12,489 nucleotides of DNA from an uncultured Collinsella sp. (GTDB taxonomy: Bacteria; Actinomycetota; Coriobacteriia; Coriobacteriales; Coriobacteriaceae), in assembly GCA_958419975.1 (NCBI GenBank), contig CATZIG010000036.1, positions 1-12,489 on the forward strand, written 5' to 3'. Position numbers and translations under genes: made by a program. Position 1 is the stretch's first letter, and the number at the start of each line of letters is the position of its first letter. The notes beneath the pieces were generated by a model. That model ran no database searches and was not told the DNA's origin. It saw only the letters and a program-made list of their open reading frames with translations. Shown piece after piece: positions 1-7,540 of the stretch.

Positions 1-78
1 ATCGTGCGTTCCCAGATCGACGAGCGTATCCTGCGGGCGGCCGAGCAGGGCTTGCCGTTTAAGGGAGGAGACCTCTAA
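1..78 (+). CDS. C-terminal end of an unidentified protein (partial)
   Basis: Frame 1 is open from the window edge and encodes 25 residues ending in ...LPFKGGDL before a TAA at 76-78. The stop shares its last base with the ATG of the next gene (TAATG), and the ribosome binding site of that gene (GGGAGGAG, 63-70) lies inside this reading frame. This arrangement is typical of translational coupling, so I treat the frame as the end of a real upstream gene in the same operon. Too little protein is present to name a family; the visible part is mostly charged and probably helical. Confidence 0.6.
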   Translation: MVRSQIDERILRAAEQGLPFKGGDL

Positions 79-1121
79 TGGATCCGAGCGTCTACATCCC
101 CGCCTACCTGGAGCGCGCCTACCTTGCGTCGCACCCCGAGCTCACCGATGCAGCACGCGAGCTTGTCCATAACGACATTAGCGCGAATCCCCAAAAGTAT
201 GCGCAGTCCGAGCATGCCCAGGCGCTGCTGTCCTATGCCGGTGTTCATCGCCACCTGCTCGACGAGCTCCATCGCATCGAGGACATGGGCAGCGACGAGG
301 AATTCGAGCAGACGCGCAATCGTCTGTTCGACGACATGCGCGATGAGCTGCTCAAGATTGTCCGCGTCGATGCGTATGTCCTCGATGCCCAGCTGCTCGC
401 CATCATCCTGGCTGACACGCCCGTTGACGCCTGCCTGGGCGACCTGATGAAGCTCGAGGCGACCACAACCGATTACCTGCAGCAAAGCGTGCCCGGGTTC
501 GACATGGAAGCCCCGCACTACTGGGCCAATAAGGTTTTGACGGACGGTGTGACGGCGGCAGAGCTCACCGTGAGCGAGCCGGCTCTTATCGGGTGGCTTC
601 ACACACTCGAGGCCATCTCGCAGCTGTGCATGGCGAGCGCTCGCTACCGTGCTGCCGCCAACTACGCCCGCCGTGTTCTTAAGGCGGAAGGCTACCCCAC
701 CCGAGCCGCAGGCACCGTGTTGCTCGCCCTCGCTCGCCTGGAAGACCAGGACGGCTTTTTTGCCCTGGCCCACCAGCTCGAGGAAGAGATCGGGGCTGAC
801 GCGCTCGAGAACTCTCCTTGGTATCTGCTCGCCCGCACGATTCTGCTGTTCAAAACAAACAAGATGCGCCCGGCGACACGCGCGCTGCGTGAGTTTGCCA
901 ACCGTTGCGAGGGCGGTGCGTTCTTCTTACTGAACCCCATGTACCAGACACCGTACCTTCCCTGCCGGCCCGAGCCACACGATCCCTGGGATCTTTCGCA
1001 CCAGGCCGTTTGGGAAGCGGACGGTATTATCTCGGACACTCCCGACTTTGCCCCCTGGGCCAATGCCTGCGAAGACGTGTCGCAGCTTGCCCAGGAATTT
1101 GCGCGCCGCTACGGTTTTTAG
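78..1121 (+). CDS. Uncharacterised helical-repeat (TPR-like) protein
   Basis: The gene encodes 347 residues with no signal peptide and no membrane segment, so it is probably cytosolic. I do not recognise the family with confidence. Residues about 174-280 look like two to three degenerate TPR-type helical pairs, with alternating small and aromatic positions (for example YRAAANYARRVLKAEGYP and NSPWYLLARTILLF). The N-terminal third is acidic and helical. After about residue 285 comes a Pro/aromatic-rich segment (LLNPMYQTPYLPCRPEPHDP) ending in ADGIISDTPDFAPWA, which may be a family signature. No catalytic motif is evident. The start at 78 is preceded by GGGAGGAG and overlaps the upstream stop, implying coupled translation. 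The MurT-GatD gene follows 45 bp downstream on the same strand with no terminator seen between, so co-transcription is likely. A scaffold or protein-protein interaction role would fit a TPR fold but is inference only. Confidence 0.8.
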   Translation: MDPSVYIPAYLERAYLASHPELTDAARELVHNDISANPQKYAQSEHAQALLSYAGVHRHLLDELHRIEDMGSDEEFEQTRNRLFDDMRDELLKIVRVDAYVLDAQLLAIILADTPVDACLGDLMKLEATTTDYLQQSVPGFDMEAPHYWANKVLTDGVTAAELTVSEPALIGWLHTLEAISQLCMASARYRAAANYARRVLKAEGYPTRAAGTVLLALARLEDQDGFFALAHQLEEEIGADALENSPWYLLARTILLFKTNKMRPATRALREFANRCEGGAFFLLNPMYQTPYLPCRPEPHDPWDLSHQAVWEADGIISDTPDFAPWANACEDVSQLAQEFARRYGF

Positions 1122-1166
1122 TGACGCACTCGACCCGACCATGTCGTTTACGTTAGGAACGGTTTC

Positions 1167-3341
1167 ATGAACCTCCGCTCATCTCTTGCCTGCACCTCGA
1201 GCGATATCGCTCGCTGGGGGCTGCGCTCCGTCCTTAAGCGCCAGGGTGGCGTGCTTCCCGGCCGCATCGCCATGAAGATCGACCCCGAGTTGCTGAGCGA
1301 CCTCGCTGCCCTTGTCGACCGCAGCGTGGTGATCACCGGCACCAACGGCAAGACCACCACCTCCAACCTCATCGCCGACGCCGTTGCCGCCAGCGGCGCC
1401 ACCGTGGTATGCAACCGCGCCGGCAACAACATGGAGCCGGGCGTGGTGGGCGCACTGCTCGAGGCGCGCAGCGGCCTCAAGCGAGCCGGTGGCAAGCGCG
1501 TGGGCGTTTTTGAGTGCGATGAGCTTTACACCGTACGCGTTCTGCCCAAGCTCAAGCCGACGTACTTCGTGCTGCTCAACCTGTTCCGCGACCAGCTAGA
1601 TCGCTATGGCGAGATCGATCACACCCAGGAGGTCATCGCCCATGCGCTGGAGCTTTCGCCGGCAACAACGCTCATCTACAACGCAGACGACCCGCTGTGT
1701 GCCGCAATCGCCGCGCGCGTTCCCAACGCGAGCATCGCCTTTGGCATCGACGGCGCCACCAACACCGAGTCCGACCGTATTAGCGACTCACGTTTTTGCT
1801 CACAGTGCAACGCACCGTTGGAGTACGACTATGTGCAGTACGGACAGCTTGGCGCATACCATTGCCCCTCGTGCGGCTGGGCCCGCCCTGGGCTTGTCCG
1901 TCGCGTGACGGGCGTGGAGCTCGGCTGCGACGGCTACGGCTTTGACCTGGTCTTTGGATCTGCGCCCGACGCGGCTGCCGTACACATCGCCACGCGCTAC
2001 AACGGCCTATATATGGTCTACAACGTTGCCGCCGCCTTCTTTGCGGCGCGCGAGCTGGGCGTGGACGCAGCTCACCTGCAGCCCACGCTCGACGCCTACG
2101 TGCCAGCAGGTGGTCGCATGGGCCGTTGGAATATCGCCGGCCGAACCGTCGAGGCCAACCTGGCCAAGAATCCCGTAGGCTTCGATCGCCAGATCCAGTC
2201 CATTAAAACAGCAGGTGGCAGGCTCTGCGCTTTCTTCCTCAACGACAACGATGCCGACGGCCACGATGTATCGTGGATTTACGACGTCGACTTTGAGCGC
2301 ATCGCCGACACAACGGGGCTTGTCGCCTTTGCTGGCGGCACGCGCGCGCACGACATGCAGGTGCGCCTCAAGTACGCCGGCATCGACGCCGCCATCATCT
2401 CGAATATCGAGCAGGCAATCGGCGCCGTGGCAGACGAGGAGGCTGGCGACATTTTCTACGCCGTCGCCAACTACACGGCCTTTCCGCCGCTGGTCAAGGA
2501 GCTCGACGGGCTTAAGGATACCGATGCGAGCTCGGTTGCCTCCTGCGCCGTAACACGCGCCGATGGGAGCGCTGTCCCCGTCGGCGTCGCGCCGACCGAG
2601 CTTTCGCGCCCGCTGCGCATCGTCTATCTGTACCCCGATGCCCTCAACCTCTACGGCGACGGCGGCAACGTCATCGCTCTCGAGCGCCGCTGCGCCTGGC
2701 GCGGCATTCCCGTGCGCGTGGACGAGGTCCGTATGGGCGAGTCGCTCGATCTGCATGATGCCGATATCGTCATGATGGGCGGCGGCTCCGACCGCGATCA
2801 GTTGGCTGTGGCACACGAGCTGCTCGCTCAAAAAGACAAGGTTGCGGCCTATGTTGAAGATGGTGGCTCATTGCTTGCCATCTGTGGTAGCTACCAGCTG
2901 CTCGGCCGTTCATACTACATGGGTGAAGATCGCATTGAAGGCTTGGGCATCATCGCCGCCGAAACCGTGCGCGGTTCTGACCGCCTGATCGGCAACGTCG
3001 CCGTCAAGACCGACCTGGCGCCCGAGCCCTTTGTGGGATTCGAGAACCACGGCGGCCGCACTCTGCTCGACGCAGATGCCACGCCGCTTGGAACGTCCGT
3101 CGTCACGGGCACCGGCAACAACGGAGACGACGGCTTCGAGGGTCTGATCTACAAGGGCGTCATCGGCACGTACCTGCACGGACCGGCGCTGTCCAAGAAC
3201 CCCGAGCTTGCCGACTGGCTCATCGCCCACGCCCTCGAGCGCCGCGGCGATGCGCAGGCCACAGCCCTGCTGCCGCTCAAGCCCCTCGACGACATCTACG
3301 AGCGCGCCGCCCACGACGCCGCCATGAAGCTTCTCCCCTAG
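1167..3341 (+). CDS. murT-gatD: Fused MurT-GatD lipid II isoglutaminyl synthase
   Basis: This 724-residue protein joins both subunits of the enzyme that amidates the alpha-carboxyl of D-Glu in lipid II, using glutamine and ATP on the inner face of the membrane. Residues 1 to about 450 are MurT: the Mur ligase P-loop GTNGKTT is at 58-64 (Lys62), a four-Cys zinc ribbon is at C211, C214, C233 and C236, and the DUF1727-type region includes LAKNPVGFD and DGHDVSWIYD (about 363-373). In MurT/GatD structures an Asp from this last region completes the GatD catalytic site; D364, D367 or D373 are candidates here. A linker (about 450-481) leads to GatD at 482-724, a class I glutamine amidotransferase with nucleophile Cys573 (AICGSYQLLG) and His671 (YLHGP). 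The GatD part is about 243 residues, the normal length of the free subunit. In Staphylococcus and Streptococcus these are two separate genes. AGGAAC upstream of 1167 supports the start. A strong terminator follows directly. Confidence 0.92.
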   Translation: MNLRSSLACTSSDIARWGLRSVLKRQGGVLPGRIAMKIDPELLSDLAALVDRSVVITGTNGKTTTSNLIADAVAASGATVVCNRAGNNMEPGVVGALLEARSGLKRAGGKRVGVFECDELYTVRVLPKLKPTYFVLLNLFRDQLDRYGEIDHTQEVIAHALELSPATTLIYNADDPLCAAIAARVPNASIAFGIDGATNTESDRISDSRFCSQCNAPLEYDYVQYGQLGAYHCPSCGWARPGLVRRVTGVELGCDGYGFDLVFGSAPDAAAVHIATRYNGLYMVYNVAAAFFAARELGVDAAHLQPTLDAYVPAGGRMGRWNIAGRTVEANLAKNPVGFDRQIQSIKTAGGRLCAFFLNDNDADGHDVSWIYDVDFERIADTTGLVAFAGGTRAHDMQVRLKYAGIDAAIISNIEQAIGAVADEEAGDIFYAVANYTAFPPLVKELDGLKDTDASSVASCAVTRADGSAVPVGVAPTELSRPLRIVYLYPDALNLYGDGGNVIALERRCAWRGIPVRVDEVRMGESLDLHDADIVMMGGGSDRDQLAVAHELLAQKDKVAAYVEDGGSLLAICGSYQLLGRSYYMGEDRIEGLGIIAAETVRGSDRLIGNVAVKTDLAPEPFVGFENHGGRTLLDADATPLGTSVVTGTGNNGDDGFEGLIYKGVIGTYLHGPALSKNPELADWLIAHALERRGDAQATALLPLKPLDDIYERAAHDAAMKLLP

Positions 3342-3348
3342 CACCCCC

Positions 3349-3386
3349 ACCACCACAAAGGGGACAGGCACCTTTGTGGTGGTTTT
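3349..3386 (+). terminator. Rho-independent terminator of murT-gatD
   Basis: A perfect 12-bp stem (CCACCACAAAGG at 3350-3361 with CCTTTGTGGTGG at 3371-3382) closes a 9-base loop and is followed by TTTT at 3383-3386. One further A-T pair (3349/3383) extends the stem. It begins 8 bases after the murT-gatD stop. The segment GGGGACAGGCACC within it looks like dispersed palindromic repeats known from several genomes, so a repeat may be serving as the terminator. Confidence 0.85.
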
Positions 3387-3424
3387 CCAGTTTGCCAACG
3401 ATATACGCGCCGGCAAAAAAGTCT

Positions 3425-3432
3425 GCTATACT
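3425..3432 (+). promoter_or_regulatory. Extended -10 promoter of tRNA-Glu
   Basis: TGCTATACT (TG at 3424-3425, TATACT at 3427-3432) is a good extended -10 element placed 11 bases before the first base of the tRNA. That would put transcription initiation near 3439-3440 with a very short leader. No clear -35 hexamer lies 16-18 bases upstream (the sequence there is around tacgcg), which is tolerated in extended -10 promoters. Confidence 0.5.
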
Positions 3433-3442
3433 CTTTCCCGCT

Positions 3443-3519
3443 GTCCCCATCGTCTAGCGGCCAAGGACGCCACCCTTTCAAGGTGGATATCGCGGGTTCG
3501 AATCCCGCTGGGGGCACCA
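3443..3519 (+). tRNA. tRNA-Glu (anticodon UUC)
   Basis: The cloverleaf can be drawn by hand. The acceptor stem is GTCCCCA (3443-3449) with TGGGGGC (3509-3515), including one G-U pair. The anticodon stem CCACC/GGTGG encloses the loop CTTTCAA, which gives anticodon TTC. The T-arm is GCGGGTTCGAATCCCGC. Discriminator A3516 is followed by an encoded CCA (3517-3519). It reads glutamate codons GAA and GAG. It is a single gene with its own promoter and terminator, sitting just after the murT-gatD terminator. Its last 18 bases recur downstream at 3690-3707. Confidence 0.97.
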
Positions 3520-3596
3520 CAAAATCTGAGAAGCCCGTTACCAATTCGGTGGCGGGCTTTTTGCTACCCATGCGCCGGGATTCGAACCCGACAGGG
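3502..3596. repeat. Direct repeat copy 1: tRNA-Glu tail, terminator, T-arm relic
   Basis: This is the first copy of a unit of about 95 bp that recurs at 3690-3783, offset 188 bp. It comprises the last 18 bases of tRNA-Glu (3502-3519), a spacer, the tRNA terminator (3531-3562), GCTACC, and CGCCGGGATTCGAACCC (3574-3589). By eye the two copies are about 80% identical, and the first 18 bases are identical. Copy 1 includes the functional tRNA end. Confidence 0.8.
3531..3562 (+). terminator. Rho-independent terminator of tRNA-Glu
   Basis: GCCCGTTACC pairs with GGTGGCGGGC (with G-U wobbles) around the loop AATTC and is followed by a run of five T (3558-3562). It starts about 12 bases after the tRNA CCA end. 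Confidence 0.85.
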
Positions 3597-3689
3597 TGCG
3601 GAGCTGAGGAAACGCGAAGCGTTTTCCAGCGCAGCACGCAAGGAGCGAAGCGACGCGGCGAAAGCGGGCGGCGTCAGCCGCACGCGGAC
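3597..3689. other. Non-coding GC-rich spacer between the two tail copies
   Basis: These 93 bases separate the duplicated tRNA tails. They hold a small hairpin (GGAAACGC/GCGTTTTCC, 3608-3627, 3-base loop) and purine-rich GCGAAGCG/GGCGAAAGCGG sequence. No ribosome binding site with a sensible start is present. Reading frames that cross here run through the tRNA and its terminator and are not credible genes. The part just before 3690 (GCGG-ACAT-CCCGC) resembles a T-arm whose loop has been shortened compared with the true tRNA. Confidence 0.5.
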
Positions 3690-3783
3690 ATCCCGCTGGG
3701 GGCACCATTTAAATCGAGAAGCCCGTTGCCCCCGCGGTGACGGGCTTTTTGCTACCGATACGCCGGGATTCGAACCCCGAGGG
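3690..3783. repeat. Direct repeat copy 2: degenerate tRNA-Glu tail plus terminator
   Basis: ATCCCGCTGGGGGCACCA at 3690-3707 is identical to the last 18 bases of tRNA-Glu including CCA. It is followed by a second terminator-like hairpin (3719-3750), GCTACC, and CGCCGGGATTCGAACCCC (3761-3778), in the same order as copy 1. No D-arm, anticodon arm or 5' acceptor strand precedes it, so it is a relic and not a second tRNA. It could be the remains of a duplicated tRNA gene, or an attachment-site scar left by an element that integrated at the tRNA 3' end. Confidence 0.75.
3719..3750 (+). terminator. Second terminator-like hairpin in the duplicated tail
   Basis: AGCCCGT and ACGGGCT frame a GC-rich loop and are followed by TTTTT (3746-3750). 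It is the counterpart of the tRNA terminator in the second repeat copy and would stop any read-through. No transcript clearly begins between the two terminators. Confidence 0.65.
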
Positions 3784-3812
3784 CATTAAATCACACTGTC
3801 ATCCAAGGGACC

Positions 3813-4031
3813 GTGGGCAAAAAATAGCAAATATGAGTACTGTTACCATTTTAGTAACAGCAATTTCATGCCTTCAGAAGACGATTTAGACGTCAGGCGT
3901 CCTACGGCGGAAGAATTGCAGACGTTTATCGGCTAAGTACTTGAACATGTGTTGCGTAACACTGCATATTTTGCAAATAAATAATGCTGCAGGACTTGTG
4001 ACAGTACTCATATTTGACGTTTTTTGCCCAC
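3813..4031. repeat. 219-bp AT-rich element with 31-bp terminal inverted repeats (MITE-like)
   Basis: The left end (3813-3843, starting GTGGGCAAAAAA) and the reverse complement of the right end (4001-4031) match at 28 of 31 positions. The three mismatches are contiguous (TAG versus CGT). The interior carries a perfect hairpin at 3840-3860 (CTGTTAC/GTAACAG, 7-base loop) and another at 3949-3962 (GTGTT/AACAC, 4-base loop). No convincing gene lies inside, and base composition is clearly more AT-rich than the flanking genes. It sits between the + strand tRNA unit and the - strand glnA terminator. No obvious target-site duplication is visible. A non-autonomous transposon remnant is the simplest reading; a dispersed structural or regulatory repeat is the alternative. 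Confidence 0.7.
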
Positions 4032-4090
4032 AACCCTTTATACCTAGGCATATCGGCGGCAAAACGGGCTTCAAAGCGTCCTTCGCAAAC

Positions 4091-4122
4091 AAAAACCGGG
4101 GCCCGCATGATGCGGACCCCGG
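4091..4122 (-). terminator. Rho-independent terminator of glnA
   Basis: On the minus strand, CCGGGGTCCGCAT and ATGCGGGCCCCGG form a 13-bp stem with one mismatch around a single central base, so the real loop opens slightly. It is followed by TTTTTG. It lies 31 bases after the glnA stop and reads in the glnA direction. Confidence 0.9.
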
Positions 4123-4153
4123 CTCAATACCGTGACGATATGTCAGTTACGCT

Positions 4154-6241
<2,088 letters not shown>

Positions 6242-6320
6242 ACGGAACTCCCTTCGTATCGGCACCGCGTGAGAAGCGGTGTTGATTACTAACGAACGAG
6301 TCATAGCTTAGACTCGCCGT

Positions 6321-6358
6321 GTTTCCGCGACATTACCGTTATGTTGCTGTCGCGAAAC
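6321..6358. promoter_or_regulatory. Facing GlnR-box-like motifs upstream of glnA
   Basis: GTTTCCGCGACA (6321-6332) and TGTCGCGAAAC (6348-6358) are inverted arms differing by one extra base. Read outward, each arm gives a GlnR-like half-box: GTAAT-n6-GAAAC on the minus strand (6336-6321) and GTTGC-n6-GAAAC on the plus strand (6343-6358). The actinobacterial GlnR consensus is gTnAc-n6-GaAAc, so the match is partial, and known sites are usually arranged in tandem rather than inverted. The position, about 80-117 bp upstream of the glnA start, suits an operator. The regulator is not in this window. Confidence 0.4.
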
Positions 6359-6478
6359 CAATCAATGAGGTTACCCTATCGAGGCGGCGTTGCCACCCTC
6401 AACAGCCAATCAACTGCATAAATTGCAGACCTCTCCCCATGGTTTAAGGGCGGTCAATTTGGGATGGGGCTCTATTAA

Positions 6479-6502
6479 CTGGTATTTTGCATCAGATACC
6501 AG
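6479..6502. promoter_or_regulatory. Perfect 7-bp inverted repeat in the glnA/metF gap
   Basis: CTGGTAT (6479-6485) and ATACCAG (6496-6502) are perfect inverted arms separated by ten bases. TCTTT follows on the plus strand, too weak for a confident terminator. It could be a protein-binding dyad or a leader hairpin. Nothing assigns it to either neighbouring gene. Confidence 0.35.
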
Positions 6503-6593
6503 TCTTTATAGTCCGTGCCTAGATTAGCCGCTCTGTTATAGAGAAAGCCGATAGCAAGGCATCTTTGATTGGTATCCCCAAATAGCCAGTGAA

Positions 6594-6624
6594 ACTCCAC
6601 CGTGGCACAGTGGTGCAGTAGAAT
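6594..6624 (+). promoter_or_regulatory. Palindrome abutting a possible metF -10 box
   Basis: The arms ACTcCACC (6594-6601) and GGTGcAGT (6612-6619) match at 7 of 8 positions around a 10-base centre. The right arm runs into TAGAAT (6619-6624), a plausible -10 element 44 bases before the metF ATG. The -35 position (around 6596-6601, ctccac) is poor, suggesting either dependence on an activator or that this is not the promoter. A regulator bound here would cover the -35 to -10 region. Confidence 0.4.
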
Positions 6625-6667
6625 CCTTACAACACATCGCACTATTACGTATCTAGAGGAGCACGAT

Positions 6668-7540
6668 ATGCGCGTCGACGAGGTTTTTAAGCAGGCAGCA
6701 TCCCAGGGCACCGCGCCCATTTCGTTTGAGATGTTCCCGCCCAAGGGCGAGCTGACCCTCGACACGGCTCGCGAAGTGGCAGGCAATCTGTGCAAGCTTT
6801 CGCCGAGCTTTGTCTCGGTCACCTGCTCGGCCGGCGGCTCGGGCAACGGTGCCGCCACCGCCCCCATCGCGCATATGATTACGAGCGAATTCGACACGCC
6901 CTCGGTGGCACACCTTACCTGCGTGGGCCGGTCGCACGCCGACATCGCCGCCAAGATTGACGAGTATCGCACCGCCGGCGTGGAAAACGTGCTGGTCCTG
7001 CGCGGCGACCTGCCCGCCGGCGCGACTGAGGACGACAAGCCTGCCTCCGACTACGCCTACGCCCGCGACCTCATCCCCGAGCTCGTTGACGCCGGCTTTT
7101 GTGTGGGCGCCGCAGCCTACCCCGAGGGCCACATTGCCTGCGAGGACCTCAACGTCTCGGTCGAGCACCTCAAGCAAAAGCAAGATGCCGGCGCAAGCTT
7201 CTTTGTGACGCAGCTCTTTTTTGACAACGAGTGCTTCTACCGTTTTCGCGAGCTTGCCGACAAGGCCGGCATCACCGTGCCCATTACCGCGGGCATCATG
7301 CCGTTTATGGGCAAGTCGCAGATCAGCCGCATGGTCTTTATGTGCGGCGCGTCGCTGCCCTCCCCCGTCATCAAGATCCTCGCCAAGTACGAGAACGACC
7401 CCGAGAGCCTGCAGGCAGCCGGTGTAGATTATGCTGCTCGTCAGCTTTGCGACCTTAAGGAGCACGGCGCCGACGGCCTGCACCTGTACACTATGAACCG
7501 TCCTGCAATCGTCGCGACCATTATGGAGCGCCTGGGGTAA
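6668..7540 (+). CDS. metF: 5,10-methylenetetrahydrofolate reductase
   Basis: This 290-residue cytosolic flavoprotein reduces 5,10-methylene-THF to 5-methyl-THF, the methyl donor for MetH. Visible family motifs are SFEMFPPKG at 19-27 (Glu21 is the equivalent of the catalytic Glu in bacterial MTHFRs), HLTCVGRS, NVLVLRGDLP, GAAAYPEGH, FFVTQLFFDNECFYRF (the Gln that contacts folate) and PITAGIMPF. The length matches the MetF family, so it is the catalytic domain without the regulatory extension of eukaryotic forms. AGAGGAG (6655-6661), six bases before the ATG, and the family start favour 6668 over the longer frame from 6602. The stop overlaps the next start (TAATG at 7538-7542), so it is coupled to the reactivation gene and then metH. 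This order couples supply of the methyl donor with its use and points to co-regulation. Confidence 0.95.
   Translation: MRVDEVFKQAASQGTAPISFEMFPPKGELTLDTAREVAGNLCKLSPSFVSVTCSAGGSGNGAATAPIAHMITSEFDTPSVAHLTCVGRSHADIAAKIDEYRTAGVENVLVLRGDLPAGATEDDKPASDYAYARDLIPELVDAGFCVGAAAYPEGHIACEDLNVSVEHLKQKQDAGASFFVTQLFFDNECFYRFRELADKAGITVPITAGIMPFMGKSQISRMVFMCGASLPSPVIKILAKYENDPESLQAAGVDYAARQLCDLKEHGADGLHLYTMNRPAIVATIMERLG

Larger units (their letters stand above)
6242..6667. other. Divergent glnA/metF control region (426 bp)
   Basis: No gene is supported here. The region holds the glnA ribosome binding site (6248-6254) and a pair of inverted operator-like motifs (6321-6358). It also has CCCCAT/ATGGGG arms (6435-6440 and 6463-6468), a perfect 7-bp inverted repeat (6479-6502), a palindrome beside a TAGAAT box (6594-6624), and the metF ribosome binding site (6655-6661). 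I see no strong -35/-10 pair for glnA; TTGAGG-18-TAGGGT on the minus strand is the best but weak. I see no SAM or cobalamin riboswitch signature. Confidence 0.6.

Noticed and set aside
3338..3637. Minus-strand open frame of 99 codons across the tRNA
   Set aside because: It is the antisense translation of tRNA-Glu and its flanks (PPAGFEPAISTL type), a recurrent annotation artefact.
3690..3707. Second tRNA gene
   Set aside because: Only the 3' strand and CCA are present; there is no 5' acceptor strand, D-arm or anticodon arm.
3376..3789. Plus-strand open frame of 137 codons through the tRNA-Glu region
   Set aside because: It runs through a tRNA, two terminators and both repeat copies; such frames are well-known false proteins around tRNA genes.
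3886..4108. Two short minus-strand frames of 60-68 codons in the AT-rich element
   Set aside because: They cross the terminal inverted repeat, lack a convincing ribosome binding site, and have no recognisable domain.
6242..6304. Longer glnA start 21 codons upstream
   Set aside because: The ribosome binding site at 6248-6254 and the conserved GSIII beginning MADLTDRFG support the start at 6241.
6242..6667. SAM, cobalamin or glutamine riboswitch upstream of metF or glnA
   Set aside because: I looked for conserved core segments of these classes on both strands and found none; only simple inverted repeats are present.
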